DNA of 64,000 nucleotides from Lepus europaeus (GCF_033115175.1 NC_084834.1:7847294-7911293), one strand, 5' to 3'. Shown: positions 46,296-57,655, counted from the stretch's first letter. The notes: a model not told the origin generated them from the sequence alone. Numbers and translations are program-made.

Positions 46296-46616
46296 GCCGG
46301 CACCGCAGCTCAACAGGCTAATCCTCCGCCTTGTGGAGCCGGCACACCGGGTTCTAGTCCCGGTCGGGGCGCCGGATTCTGTCCCGGTTGCCCCTCTTCC
46401 AGGCCAGCTCTCTGCTGTGGCCAGGGAGTGCAGTGGAGGATGGCCCAAGTGCTTGGGCCCTGCACCCCATGGGAGACCAGGAGAAGTACCTGGCTCCTGG
46501 CTTCGGATCAGCGCGACGGCCATTGGAGGGAGGGTGAACCAACGGCACAGGAAGACCTTTCTCTCTGTCTCTCTCTCTCACTATCCACTCTGCCTATTAA
46601 AAAAAAAAAAAAAAAG
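46296..46616 (+). mobile_element. C-SINE, young-type
   Basis: Lacks about 15 bp in the 3' body. Poly-A runs into a (GA)n. Confidence 0.92.
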
Positions 46617-46635
46617 AGAGAGAGAGAGAGAGAGA
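46617..46635 (+). repeat. (GA)n microsatellite
   Basis: Directly after the SINE poly-A. Confidence 0.85.
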
Positions 46636-46877
46636 GCTCTGAAATATCAGAAATGAACAGACTTGTTCAAGTACATGCCTTTCTAGCCTTTTCTGTACAA
46701 AGGAAGACACACGATTCATTTTCCATTTGAATTTCTGGATGATTACAAAGTCTAAAAGTTAAATGTTTTCTGTAAGTTGTATTAAAAGAAGGATGCTCTA
46801 TAAGTCATTTTTTTCTTGTTTTTTTCCCCCCCATTGGGTACCTTTTTATCCTTAGACTGATTCCAAACATTAGCTAT

Positions 46878-46879
46878 TT

Positions 46880-46911
<32 letters not shown>

Positions 46912-46912
46912 G
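46878..46912. repeat. (TA)n microsatellite
   Basis: Two TA runs separated by ATACATA. Confidence 0.9.
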
Positions 46913-46918
46913 TTTTTA

Positions 46919-47231
46919 ATTAGGTAGAGTTATGGACAGTGAGAGAGAGACAGAGAAAAAGGTCTTCCTTCCGTTGGTTCACTCCCCTAATGGCCACTAC
47001 GGCTGGCACTGCGCCGGTCTGAAGCCAGGAGCCAGGTGCTTCCTCCTGGTCTCCCATGCAGGTGCAGGGCCCAAGCACTTGGGCCATCCTCCACTGCACT
47101 CCCAGGCCACAGCAGAGAGCTGGACTGAAAGAGGGGCAACCGGGACAGAATCCGGCGCCCCGACCAGAACCAGAACCTGGGGTGCCAGCGCCGCAGGCAG
47201 AGGACTAGCCCAGTGAGCCGTGGCGCCGGCC
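46919..47231 (-). mobile_element. C-SINE, young-type
   Basis: Begins TAGGTAGAGTTATGGACAGT without a clear poly-T. Ends GTGGCGCCGGCC against an L1 3' end. Confidence 0.9.
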
Positions 47232-47393
47232 GAAAATGAATCTTGATATAAATGAGATGGGAGAGGGAACAGGAGATGGGAGGATTACAGGTGGGAGGGA
47301 GGTTATGGGGGGAAAAAGCCACTATAATCCAAGAGTTGTACTTTGGAAATTTATATTTATTAAATAAAAGTAAAAAAAAAAAAAAAAAAAAAA
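47232..47393 (+). mobile_element. L1 3' end fragment
   Basis: Last 160 bp of an L1 3' UTR with the G-rich tract (about 47258-47321), TTTATTAAATAAAAGT and poly-A. Homologous to the ends at 61130-61265 and the complement of 16590-16740. Confidence 0.9.
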
Positions 47394-47657
47394 CTGAGAC
47401 AAAATGAGGAAAAGTTTTTAAAAAGATAAAAGGTTGACTAGTTTGAAATCCTGGAAGAAGAAAAAGAGCCTATAGCAGAAGCTGGGTATATGAAGATTCA
47501 CTTGAGCCACCAGAAGCTCTCCATAGCCACGGTGGCCTGGGGGGATTCATTCACGTGAACTTTTCCACCAGTGATGGGAGTGGAAGAATCCAAGCTGCCA
47601 TGTTTGAAGAATAAATAGTCAAAGACCGTAAATTGTATCTCTGATCCTAGTGTTACC
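47394..47657 (-). other. Unassigned sequence beside the LTR
   Basis: A 76-codon minus-strand frame (47498-47728) runs from the LTR into this stretch. I do not recognise its product. It may be retroelement leader sequence. Confidence 0.3.
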
Positions 47658-48190
47658 TGTGAAACAGCTGTTCTTGGTCTCACAGGGAAGAAAAATTTCC
47701 AAGCAGACAAGGCAAAGAAAAAAAGCAAAATGTATTTAAAAGCAAGATTTATTTAAGTCAGAGATCTCCAGCCAGAGTGGCCTGGAGGGGGTACTCCCAA
47801 CAAAAGCAAAACCCAAAGGGGTGGTGATAGTGGGATTTCTAAGCACAGTTTGGGGAAGGAACTGTCAGTCAGTACAAGGCGGGGACAAACCCATCAGGAG
47901 ACCTGATTTGTAATCTTTTTATCCTGTCTGGCTTGCCATCAGAAGGGCTCTTTGTTTTACAATAAACTGGGAGCTCAGAGGGTGGAGTCACCACTCCCTT
48001 GCTACCCTTATGATAAGACTGTAACCTCCCAAGGAGTAGGGCAGGTGCTTTTCACCTTGCAAAAGATAACTTTTGGGGGAAGAAAGCATTTTGCACCCTA
48101 AATTTCCCACTGGGACCAACCTGGCTGCCTGTTAACCTGACTCCTCATACTAGGATAAGCTAATTACTTCAAAATGAACAAAACAAAGCA
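47658..48190 (-). mobile_element. Solo LTR of an old endogenous retrovirus, probable
   Basis: On the minus strand the order fits an LTR: a U3-like part, a weak TATA-like GGATAAAAAG, an R region with AAATAAATCTTGC, a T-rich stretch, and a U5-like CCCTGTGAGACCAAGAAC. No gag, pol or env frame is next to it. Exact ends and TSD were not found. Confidence 0.5.
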
Positions 48191-48244
48191 GGACACATTT
48201 TCAATAAATTTAAACTGAGAACTACCCTTAATATATCAAAGGAG

Positions 48245-48520
48245 ACAGAAGTTTTATAAAAATATTGCAGGAGAATAATAAGCAAAGGACTTGAATATAC
48301 ATGTCACAAAAGATTTATAAAAGGCCAAAGATCATGGGAAAAAATGCTCAACCTCATTAGTATTCAAAGAAATACAATTTGAAGTAATAACCCACCCAAA
48401 TGGGCTAGATTACTTAAATTGATATCACCCACAATTGGCAAAGGTATGAGATAACAAGCTGTATAAAATGGCACAATTCCTTGGTAGTGGCAGTTGAAAT
48501 AGTTTTCTTTATATTTTTCA
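48245..48520 (+). mobile_element. Old L1 ORF2 fragment
   Basis: ATGCTCAACCTCATTAGTAT, GAAATACAATTTGAAGTAAT and GTATGAGATAACAAGCTGTA follow ORF2 C-terminal order of old L1s. Confidence 0.5.
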
Positions 48521-48700
48521 ATATTGCCATTAAAAATAATGAGCTTTTAATTTTACACTAAGTCGTGATGCTATTGTCATTTGGAAAACACATACACAGA
48601 TAAGCATCTCCATACACACACACACAAATATTTATACTCACAAGAGGGCACTACATCTGCCCTCATTCAGGGCCATCTTTTCTTCAGACTGAACTACAAT
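48521..48700. other. Unassigned sequence with a short CA run
   Basis: No feature recognised. Confidence 0.35.
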
Positions 48701-49480
48701 TGGATTCTCCTAAAAGTGATCTCCCTTCCTTGCTTGAAATCCTTCAGTGGTTCTGATTGCAACAAGAGAAAGTGTGAACCCCTCCATATTGCATCAACAC
48801 CCTTCAAGATCTGATCTTGTCTACCTCTCACCTCACATTGGTCAAAACTACATATAGGAGCTGGCACTGTGGCAAAGCGGGTAAAGCTGCTGCCTGCAGT
48901 GCCAGCATGCCACATGGGTGTCAGTTTGAGTCCCGGCTGCTCACTTCCGATCCAGCTCTCTGCTATGGCCTGGGAAAGCAGTAGAAGATGGCTCAAGTCC
49001 TTGGGCCCCTGCACCATCATGGGAGACCCAGAAGCAGCTCCTGGCTCCTGGCTTTGGATCTGCCCAGGTCCAACCACTGCAGCCATGTGAGGAGTGAACC
49101 AGCGGATGGAAGACACTCCTCTCTCTCTCTCCCTCTGCCTTTCTGTAACTCTGCCTTCCAAATAAATAAAGAAATATTTAATAAAACAAAACAAAAAACT
49201 ACATATAGTACTTCTGGCTTCCTTACGCATTAACTTGCCTGAAATTCCTAAAACACTCTTCCCCCTAGGTACCCTCCCACACTTAATAGTACATTGGGCT
49301 TCCCTTCCATTATTACACTTAGTGCAGAGCCTAGAAATCCTCTTCTTGTCAGATTGGAATGTAACCTGAAACCAGTCTTTGACTTCTGAATCCACAGTGC
49401 TAGCACAGTGCCAGCCCACTGGACACACAAAGTGTGCTTTACGTAGAAATTGTTTTGTTTACTTTTCCATTTTCTTGTTC
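48701..49480 (+). mobile_element. L2 3' remnant split by a SINE
   Basis: CTTGAAATCCTTCAGTGGTT, TCAAGATCTGATCTTGTCTA and CACAGTGCTAGCACAGTGCC follow L2 3' end order. The C-SINE at 48858-49194 interrupts it. Confidence 0.5.
48858..49194 (+). mobile_element. C-SINE, older-type
   Basis: Perfect 14-bp TSD AAAACTACATATAG at 48844-48857 and 49195-49208. Confidence 0.95.
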
Positions 49481-50057
49481 TGATACCTAGCTTCATTTTC
49501 ATTTATTGTCTGAAATGTTCACTACTGAATTTACAAGTGTTGGCGATTATACAGATCTACAAGAGAACTTGAACATCCTAACTTGTTTTGTGTATCTTTC
49601 TCTGCAAATCAAAATTATCCCCTAAGTCTCAGAAACTGATGACAGTTGAGCTTAAAAAGAAATCAGAATTAATTAACTACCACTGGTGTATTTGTTTTGA
49701 GGAGGAAAGCAGCTAAAGTCAAGGTTTAGAGGCTCTTCCAATACCTAGAAACAGATGTTCAGAGAAGGCAATGGCTTGAGACTTAGTAAAATGAAGGGAA
49801 AAAGAAAAGGAAGGAGGGAAGGAACTTGGGCACACTCTGAACTGAAAACCTGAGTACAATTTGGCTTCTGTTGGGGAATGTCATTGTCGTGAAGGTTTGG
49901 CTGTGTTGCTTGCAGGTGACACATGGCCATCTTTCTGGTCCAGCAATAACTACAGCTAAAGGAAACAGGTTTCTGCTTTCCAGGAGCAACAGCGGTTATT
50001 ACCAAACGAACACATCCCTTGTCCAGTTACATCCAGTATAGTTAGGAATAGCATTTA
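49481..50057. other. Unassigned intergenic sequence
   Basis: Two overlapping minus-strand frames (49745-50005) show no domain. Confidence 0.35.
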
Positions 50058-50370
50058 AAACATAGATTTATTTGAAAATCACAGCAACAGAGAAGGAGGG
50101 CGAAATCTTCCATTCACTGGTTCAACTCCCCAAATGCCTGCAACAGCCAGGGCTGGGCCTGGCTGAAGCCAGGAGGCATAAACTCCATCGAGGTCTCCCA
50201 CATGAGTGGCAGGAACCCACATAATTGGGCCATCACCTGCTGCTGCCCAGACACATCAGTGGGAAGCTGCATTAGAAGCAGGAGTAGCCAAGATGCAGCC
50301 AGGCGCTCTGATACGGGATGCAGGTGTCTCCAGTGGAGGCTCAGCCTGCTGTGCCCTCTGCCTCCCCAGT
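50058..50370 (-). mobile_element. C-SINE, ancient diverged copy
   Basis: CCATTCACTGGTTCAACTCC and CTGATACGGGATGCAGGTGT remain. Confidence 0.65.
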
Positions 50371-50539
50371 GATGTACAGCTTTCAAAGTAAAATACCAGC
50401 TATTCAGCTAATGACCAAAGAAGGTTCACAGCCTACATAATCAGATATTGCTTTTCTTCGCTAAGCCTTCAACCAAAGGTCTTTGAAGGTATCACGTCAA
50501 GGTGCAGACAGCAAATCCATAAAGGGAGAAAATAGAGAA

Positions 50540-51506
50540 ACAATGCCATTTATTCATAAAATACTTCATTTTATCTCAAGAATTAGATATGTTTAATATC
50601 TCTATATAAATCAATTGGATATTTTAGCCCCAATCAGTTTTTAAGTCTATTCTAAGACTTAGAAAAGTCTTTTTTTTTTTTTTTCGTATTTAGATTTATG
50701 ACCAGAGAAGATTCCTCTCTTATATGTGAACTTAATGCTCCAAGTAAGATATAATCAATACTGAAATACAAGGCAACTTCTGGAAGAAGGGCAAAAATAA
50801 AGTGCAAGTTCTAAATTCTTTTCTAATTACTCAGCCAGGCCAATGGGAGGTCCTGCTAATGTCAAAGGCAGCCCTGGTTTGCATCTGAGCAGTCGTCTTA
50901 TTTCTGAAGAGAGAACGATAGGCGTTTGCATAGTGAAGCACCCAGGGACATAGTGGCTCTACAGTTGGGACTTGCTGATTAAATCCACTGTCCTAAGTGC
51001 TTGTCCAGTACCACACAGGCAGCTCAGACATCTGATAAGGCTCTACACGAAACAACAGCGTTCCCCACAAGAATGATGATTTCAACTTAACAACAGAGAG
51101 AACTTATTTGATTGAACCCCTGTTTTTAAAATAGATTGCCATGTCAGTTTTCCTCTATAAACTGCCAAACTATGAGAGGGTTCTTATGTCAGGAAGAAAA
51201 ACTATTGACCATGGAGATGTTTAAACTACTCCTTTGATCCTAGGATAAACCAAGCAGTTCATTATTTCAAAATGTACACAACAGGCATTCTCCTCAGGTT
51301 ATCAGGGCATCTTCAAAATACATCTCAAATGATCCAGGAGCCCTGCATGTTGAACAGTGACACAGACCAGAACCAAATTCATGTTTTCAAGGAAAAGCAT
51401 AAAACATCGTTCAGCAAAAGCAGCAGCTGTCTATGGCAGCTTATCGGGCAGGCGGTCCAGCTCGAATCACCCCCACTTCCTCTGTGTTCCTCTGTGTGGC
51501 ACTTTC
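50540..51506 (-). other. TMEM192: TMEM192 3' UTR, putative
   Basis: SINE-free sequence after the TMEM192 stop codon. The minus strand carries AATAAA at 50549-50554, about 950 nt past the stop and followed by a T-rich stretch, which is a reasonable polyadenylation site. Confidence 0.5.
50549..50554 (-). terminator. TMEM192: Putative polyadenylation signal of TMEM192
   Basis: AATAAA on the minus strand, first one found downstream of the stop in SINE-free sequence. Confidence 0.4.
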
Positions 51507-51645
51507 TCACGTTCTACTTGATTGAGAGCCTGGGTCCAAGGAAGTGAGCGCCAACAGTCGCTTACTCAACAGTGCGTTGTGTCGTTTCAGGTATACTATT
51601 AGGTCTCCTTGCTTTTCCACGACTTCTTCTAGGCTTGAAATGGTC
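51507..51645 (-). CDS. TMEM192: TMEM192 last coding exon
   Basis: Begins after a TTCTCTGCAG acceptor and completes a split arginine codon (AG/G) from the previous exon. It encodes [20 protein letters not shown], then [20 protein letters not shown], then QSSRT and TGA at 51507-51509. This is the cytosolic C-terminal tail of TMEM192, a multi-pass lysosomal membrane protein of about 271 residues. The tail contains an amphipathic segment likely to form a coiled coil. The human tail as I remember it has cysteine 266 in GCQPSRT. Here the same place is serine (GSQSSRT, codon TCT). Confidence 0.93.
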
Positions 51646-52159
51646 CTGCAGAGAACCGAGACAAACATGGGTTACCTGTATTCACCAGCATTCACCAGTC
51701 TCGCGGCAAACAGGTCCCTGCTGGTTTGCGGCACAGCATAGCTGGAACCTTTTATGAGATGTTACATAACACTCTTTCACGACGCGTTTTCCATCTCTGA
51801 AACAAACCTATTTTATATATTTCCATTTGAAATAGTAAAAACTTTCACAACTCTAAGACTTTAAAATGGCATCATCACTTTATAAGGCATTTTAATTTGC
51901 TAAAGTATGATAATTGACTCGAAGTAAAATTTGAAGAGACAAGTAAAGACAAAATTTGCTCAATAACTGAGAGATGATTTAGCATTTTAACAGACTACTC
52001 TGACCAAGTGAAGCATTTTTTAAAAAGTGTATTGCACTATTTTTTCCTTTATTCATTTGATAAAAATTACAATAGACAAGAATATAAAATAAAATACAAA
52101 TCTAATTCCTTCTTTCACTACTCTTCATCCCACTTTGGTATCACTCCTTAGAAGTGTCA

Positions 52160-52465
52160 GCTACAGGCATGGGTGTTTGGCCTAGCGGGATTAAGATACC
52201 ATTTGGAAGAGGCACATGCCATATGGGAGCGCCTGGGTTCCACTCCTGGCTCTACTTCTGATTCCAGCTTCCTACAAGAGCAGATCCTGAGAGGCAGCAG
52301 GTGACGGCCCAGGTGACTGAGTCCCTGCCACCCTTGGGAGACCTGGAGTGAGCTCCTGGCTTCTGGTTTAGGCCAGACCCAGCCCTGGGTATTGTGGGCC
52401 TTTAGGGGATGAACTGGCAGCAAGTGAGAGCTCCCTGTCTCTCAAATAAATCAAAGAAAGAAAGG
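52160..52465 (+). mobile_element. C-SINE, ancient diverged copy
   Basis: Head GTGTTTGGCCTAGCGGGATT, tail CTCAAATAAATCAAAG. Confidence 0.65.
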
Positions 52466-52493
52466 ATTCAAAAAACCTATAAAATACTCTTGA

Positions 52494-52812
52494 GGGCCCA
52501 GTGTTGTGGCAAAGTGGATAAAGCTGCTGCCTACAACACTGGCATCCCATATGGGAGTTGGTAAGTGTCTCAGCTGCTCCACTTCCAATCCAGCTCCCTG
52601 CTAACATGCCTGGGAAAGCAGCAGAAGATGCCCTAGGTGCTTGGGTCTCTGTCACCCATGTGGGAGACCTGAAAGAGGCTCCTGGCTCCTGGCTTTGCGG
52701 CCATTTGGGGAGCAAACCAGCAGATGGAAGATTCTCTCTCTCTTTCTCTCTCTGTCCCTCTCTCTGTAAACTCTGACGTTCAAATAAATAAAATCAATCT
52801 TTAAAATAAAAT
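52494..52812 (+). mobile_element. C-SINE, older-type
   Basis: Lacks about 25 bp before GCGGCCATTTGGGGAG. Tail AAATAAATAAAATCAATC. Confidence 0.85.
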
Positions 52813-52887
52813 ACTTTGAATTTTCTTCTACATTTAAAAAATGAGTACTAGACATAGTAATGATAATTATAAATACATATCAGATGG

Positions 52888-53161
52888 GGGCTGGTGCTGT
52901 GGTGTAGTGGGTAAAGCTGCTGCCTGCAGTGCTGCCATCCCATGTGGGTGCCACTTTAAGTCCTGGCTGCTCTACTTCCAACCCAGCCCCCTGCTAATCA
53001 GCCTTGGAAAACCGTGGAAGATGGCCCAAGTGCTTGGGCCCCTGCACCCACGTGGGAGACCCAGATAAGGCTCCTGGCTTTGGCCTGGCCCAGCCCTAGC
53101 CATTGAGGCCACTTGGGGAGTAAACCAGTAGACAGAAGACCTCTCTCTGTCTCTGTCTCTG

Positions 53162-53199
<38 letters not shown>

Positions 53200-53235
53200 A
53201 CTCTTTCAAATAAATAAATAAAGCTTTAAAAAAAA
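52888..53235 (+). mobile_element. C-SINE, older-type
   Basis: Has a (CT)n run at 53165-53199 and tail AAATAAATAAATAAAGC. Confidence 0.88.
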
Positions 53236-53454
53236 CCAGATGAATTTTTAATGTTGTGACTAAAGATGGTCTATCCAGGAAACACCGTAAGCATGTATTT
53301 TACTTGTTTATCCTTTATGTGTTGAAAGGGAAAATGTCAAGGGGTGATAAGTGAAATGTATTCATGGTGAACAGTACTGTGTATAAAATGGCCCCATGTG
53401 AAAAAAATAAAAGACATATGCTTATAAATACTGTGGGTACAGGCATGGGCTGGA

Positions 53455-53600
53455 AAAAACCTTCTGAATCCCAATCCTACCTTTGCTACTCTCTGGTTGT
53501 GGGACCTTAGCAAGCTACATAGACTCTCTGGTCTTAGATATTACAGTAACAACAAACATTCACCACTTAACATGGTAAAGCACCTGGGACTCCTTTTCTT
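53455..53600 (+). mobile_element. MIR fragment
   Basis: GAATCCCAATCCTACCTTTG followed by CTACTCTCTGGTTGTGGGAC and CTTAGCAAGCTACATAGACT is the MIR core in forward orientation. Confidence 0.7.
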
Positions 53601-53931
53601 GTTTCCCCTAAGGTTGGCTACTCACTGAGGATGCACTGTTTGTCGGAGGTCTTCAGGCTGTCCTGGTGGAATTGAGGATGGATGCCAGGAGCAGGGATGA
53701 CTCGCCAGTGCTTTCAGCTACTGTCCTGTCTCCAGCAGGACAGGGGGAAGTGTCGTCTCACTCCCTGGGGCATTCTGCTTACTTCTGAGTCCCAAGGCCT
53801 TCAGGGCTCCACAGAAAGAATGGCCACCTCTTAACACTGCTCACTTTTTCTGTATCCTCCAATTATAGCCTGCTCTGTCTCACACTATTCAAAGTACAGC
53901 TCCTGCATCCACTATCCTTACCCTACACATT

Positions 53932-54235
53932 TTTTAAAACTTACTCATTTGAAAGCAGAGAGACAGATACACAGTTTTCATATGCTAGTTCACTCCCCAA
54001 GTGCCCTTAATGGCTGAGACCGGGCCAGGCCAAAGCCAGGAGCCTGGACCTCAATCCAGGTCTCCCACATGGGTGGCAGGGACCCAATTATGAGCCCACT
54101 ACTGCTGCCTCCCAGGGTCTACATTAGCAGGGAGGTGAAGTTAGCACCCACGGCTGGTTGTGAAACCCCAGGACTCCAACGTGGGGCATGTACAGCTTAG
54201 CCTTAACTGCTAGGCCAAATGCCTGTCCTCTCCTC
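53932..54235 (-). mobile_element. C-SINE, ancient diverged copy
   Basis: TCAATCCAGGTCTCCCACAT and GCCAAATGCCTGTCC remain. Confidence 0.65.
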
Positions 54236-54588
54236 ACTTTCAGAAATCACTCGTGCACTGGTGGCCCCTTCCTCTGTGAGTGTGAGTGGTGGGGCCTTTT
54301 CTGTTCCTTTACTACGATCCAGAAAAGCCTGGAGAGAGGATGAGGTAGTATGCGTAGCTTGATCCAGAGCCTTTAACTGATGGTACTCAAATTTTCAAAC
54401 CCAGATACATTTTCAAAGGGGCAGTTCATACAGATTTTAAAATTAAAGGAAGGCCATGAGATGAATCTTACTACCTCAAAGTTAACCCTATGAGGTAAAG
54501 GAATACATATTATACAAACCGGACCTAGCTATGAAGGTACGAATGAAAGTTACAATCTCCCAGATTAGAACAGTTTCTAGATTACTAA

Positions 54589-54602
54589 GGGGGGGGGGGG
54601 GG
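54589..54602 (+). repeat. G14 homopolymer
   Basis: Uninterrupted run of 14 G. Confidence 0.9.
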
Positions 54603-54639
54603 AATCCTCAAGTGAATTAACTATTACTCAATTTCAGAG

Positions 54640-54896
54640 ATGGAGACAGCAAACCCCATCTGCTGGTTCATTCCCCCGTGCCTGCAATGGCACCCCACTG
54701 GGCCCTAAACCAAGGAGCCCAGAACTCATCTCCCAAGTGGGTGGCAGGAAGCCAACTACTTATTTTAGCTGTCACCACTGCCTCCCAGGCCCTGCATCAG
54801 CAGGGAGCTGGAGACAGGAGTGGAACCAGGCACGGTACTCCAGCGTGGCTCATGTGTCCCAACATCCGTCTTAACTGCTAGGCCAAACGGCCACCC
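54640..54896 (-). mobile_element. C-SINE, ancient diverged copy, truncated
   Basis: CATCTGCTGGTTCATTCCCC and AGGCCAAACGGCCACCC remain. Confidence 0.6.
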
Positions 54897-54945
54897 TGGA
54901 AACAACCGTTTCTTTCTCTAATCCTGTATCCCACCCAAACCTTAC

Positions 54946-55048
54946 CTGAATCCAGTCTCTGAGGTAATATTGCTGGGGTAAGCACAGATTTTTTCTTCTT
55001 CAAGTACATCAGGCTGTGGTTTGGCTCTATTAAATTTTCTAATTTTCT
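54946..55048 (-). CDS. TMEM192: TMEM192 penultimate coding exon
   Basis: Bounded by a TTGTTTTAG acceptor and a CAG/GTAAGG donor. It encodes [20 protein letters not shown] and [13 protein letters not shown], ending in the first two bases of a split arginine codon. The human protein from memory reads KIRRFNKAKPEPD and [18 protein letters not shown], so the match is clear. A second AG two bases later makes the exon start either 55048 or 55046. This segment follows the fourth membrane span and faces the cytosol. A tyrosine in the human protein is cysteine here ([10 protein letters not shown]). Confidence 0.93.
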
Positions 55049-55678
55049 CTAAAACAAGAAAGTCATTATCAGTCAAGAGTATTGATTCCTGGACAAATTT
55101 TTATTTTCATCTATTCAAATTACATTAATTTTTGTTCAGATAAGTTAACAGGCATAAAAGTGTTGCATAAAGTAAATATATGGGTTTATTAACATGCTCA
55201 AACATGTCAGCACCTGTCAGGCCTGTACTAAGCTCTGGAAACACAGAGAATATGCGAGTAATAATAAAAATAGCTGATCTTCATTGTGCACATCCAACAG
55301 GAGGCATGGTTTTACTGTTTCACCTGGGTGCTCTTCACCATGGGGTAGGTGCTCTTACTCCTCCTATGTTACAAGTCCTTTACAAGTCCTTTACTTACCA
55401 AGCTTCTAACCCAGGAATCATGACCACTGACACTACTTTATAAAGGAGCTAGAGGCCCAGGGGACAATACAGATAATAAGTCTACATTCTAAGACAGTAG
55501 GAAAAGTCACTTAAACAAGCTTGCACAAGGAGTCACCATCCCTGGAAAGCCGGTGCTGACTTGGCAGGTTCAACAGGAGGAAGAGGGAAACATGGGGGGG
55601 AATTAACCACACAGAGCAGGGGAGTGGAGAAGAAAGGGTTTTGGGTGCAGGAAGGGCCTGAACCAATGTTTGCAGTCT

Positions 55679-56029
55679 TTTTTTTTTTTTTTTTTTTTTT
55701 TGTGACAGGCAGAGTGGACAGTGAGAAAGTGAGACAGAGAGAAAGGCCTTTCTTTACCGTTGGTTTACCCTCCAACGGCTGCTGCGGCCAGTGCGATGCG
55801 GCCGGCGCACTGCGCTGATCTGAAGCCAGGAGCCAGATGCTTCTGGTCTGCCATGCGGGTGCAGGGCCCAAGCACTTGGGCCATCCTCCACTGTGCTCCC
55901 GGGCCACAGCAGAGAGCTGGCCTGGAAGAGGAGCAACCGGGACAGAATCCGGCGTCCCGACCGGGACTAGAACCCGGTGTGCTGGCGCCGCAAGGCGGAG
56001 GATTAGCCTAGTGAGCCCCGGTGCCGGCC
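55679..56029 (-). mobile_element. C-SINE, young-type
   Basis: Long poly-T then GTGACAGGCAGAGTGGACAG. A short duplication in the 3' body (GCGGCCAGTGCGATGCGGCC). Flanks TGCAGTCTT and TGCGGTCTT. Confidence 0.92.
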
Positions 56030-56139
56030 GTGCGGTCTTGAGGACAAATCTGTGTGTGTCTGGGGGATGCAGGGAACAGACAAGAGGTGAGGCTGGAGGG
56101 CTGGGAGGGGAACGCGACATGAGCCAAGGCAGATTTTAC

Positions 56140-56585
56140 CCTAAAGCCACTGGCAGTCATTGGAAGGACACCACCACCTTCACTGAGGAGCAGGTGAGAT
56201 GGGCTGTGCACAGTCTTTTCTGCACACTCAGATTTCATATTTCTCTTCCACAGGCCATGAGAAAACTCTGGGCAGGGACGTTGTTAATGATCTGAGTTCT
56301 CTAGGAACAAGAGAACACTGGCAGGAGTTAGAGGATACAGCGAGGGAGACTGTAATGGAATCATCTAGGCAAGGAATGACGAGAACCCAAGGCAGTAGCA
56401 GTGACAATGGAAACAAGACAGAGCTGAGAGGCAGGTGGACTGCACAGACTGATGACTGATGGACCGCTAATCCTATCAAGTCCTTGGAGAGGAAGGGGGG
56501 AGAAGAGGAGGAGAGCCCAGGGTGACACCTGGGTTTCTGACTTTGGCAATTTGGAGGCCACTAATGAACCAGGCAGTGTTTGGGA
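56140..56585 (-). mobile_element. Ancient L2-like remnant
   Basis: GTCATTGGAAGGACACCACC, GAACACTGGCAGGAGTTAGA, then GGGTGACACCTGGGTTTCTG and ACTTTGGCAATTTGGAGG follow the same old repeat as at 30101 and 44450. Confidence 0.4.
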
Positions 56586-56926
56586 GATGATGTTATGGGG
56601 TAAACTATTTGCCCCCAAAATTCACATGTCCATGCCTTAAACTCCCTGTGTGGCTATATTTGAGAATGGAGACTTCAAGAAGGTAATTAAGGTTGCATGG
56701 AGTCATCAAGGTGGGACCCTTAATCTAGCAGGATTGGCATCTTTGTAAGAGCATGCTGTGTGAGGACACAGGGAGGAGGCAGCTGTCTAAGCCAAGAAGA
56801 GTCCTCAGTAGAAACCGATCCTGCTAATACCTTGATCTTGGACTTCAGGTCTCCAGGACTGTAGGAAAATAAATGTCTGCTAGGCCGCACAGTGCTCTGT
56901 TGCACAGCCTTGGGAAACTAATACAA
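56586..56926 (+). mobile_element. MLT1-type LTR (ERVL-MaLR)
   Basis: CCCCCAAAATTCACATGTCC, GGTAATTAAGGTTGCATGGA, GTGTGAGGACACAGGGAGGA, then ACCTTGATCTTGGACTTCAG and ATAAATGTCTGCT with GGAAACTAATAC follow the MLT1 LTR order closely. No internal sequence remains, so it is a solo LTR. Confidence 0.75.
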
Positions 56927-57080
56927 GTGCCTGGGCCCTTGTCACCCACGTGGGAAACTCGGGTGAAGCTTCTGGTTCCTGTCTGACCCAGCTCTGGCCA
57001 TTGTGGCCATTTGGGAGTAAGATCTCTGTGTGTATCTCCTCTCTCTCCCTGTAACTCTACCTTTCAAGTAAATAATTCAC
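56927..57080 (+). mobile_element. C-SINE, 5'-truncated
   Basis: Only the 3' half (GTGCCTGGGCCCTTGTCACC ... TTTCAAGTAAATAATTC). Confidence 0.75.
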
Positions 57081-57084
57081 GCTT

Positions 57085-57655
57085 TTAAAGTATACAATTC
57101 AGTGGTTTCCAGATATCAAAGGGTTCTGCTCTCTTGTTACATCCACAACAAATGTTAGGACATTTTCATTACTTGCAAAAGAAACCTGTACTCATTAGCA
57201 GTCACTCCTCAAGTGAGGTTCCCTCCAGCCAGCCTTGAGCAACCACTAATCAACCACTAACCCATTTTTGTCTCTACAGATGTGCCTGCTCTGGGCATTT
57301 CACATACGTGGAATCATAATTATGAAGTCTTCTGTAACTGCTTCTTTCACTTAGCATAATTGGTCAAGGTTCATGTGCTCATCCAAGTCTGCTAGTAACT
57401 TCATTCACTATTCATTCCCTGTTAGTTGCAGAATACTCCTCCCTTGTATGAAAACAGCACACGCAGGTCACTCATCCCGACAACGTTTTGGGAGTGTCCA
57501 CCTCTTGGCTCTTATGAGTAATCCTGCTTTGAACACTCGAATCCATGTTTTGTGTGGTTGTGTTCCCAGTTCTCTGGGATACACAGGCAGGAGTGCAACT
57601 GCAAACTTCCTTTGAGGAACTGTCAGACTCCAGTGCCGTTACGCACAGTGGCTGA
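57085..57655 (-). mobile_element. Old L1 fragment
   Basis: CATTAGCAGTCACTCCTCAA, GGCATTTCACATACGTGGAA, CTTTCACTTAGCATAATTGG and GAACTGTCAGACTCCAGTGC are complement-strand L1 3' region landmarks in correct order. Confidence 0.75.

Larger units (their letters stand above)
51646..54945 (-). other. TMEM192: TMEM192 intron between the last two coding exons
   Basis: 3.3 kb with GT/AG ends (GTAAGG donor at 54945, TGCAG acceptor at 51646). Contains five C-SINEs, one MIR and a G14 run. 51646-52159 and 53600-53930 show nothing I recognise. Confidence 0.85.

Noticed and set aside
55533-56120. 195-codon minus-strand frame
   Set aside because: Most of it is a young C-SINE with a poly-T tail.
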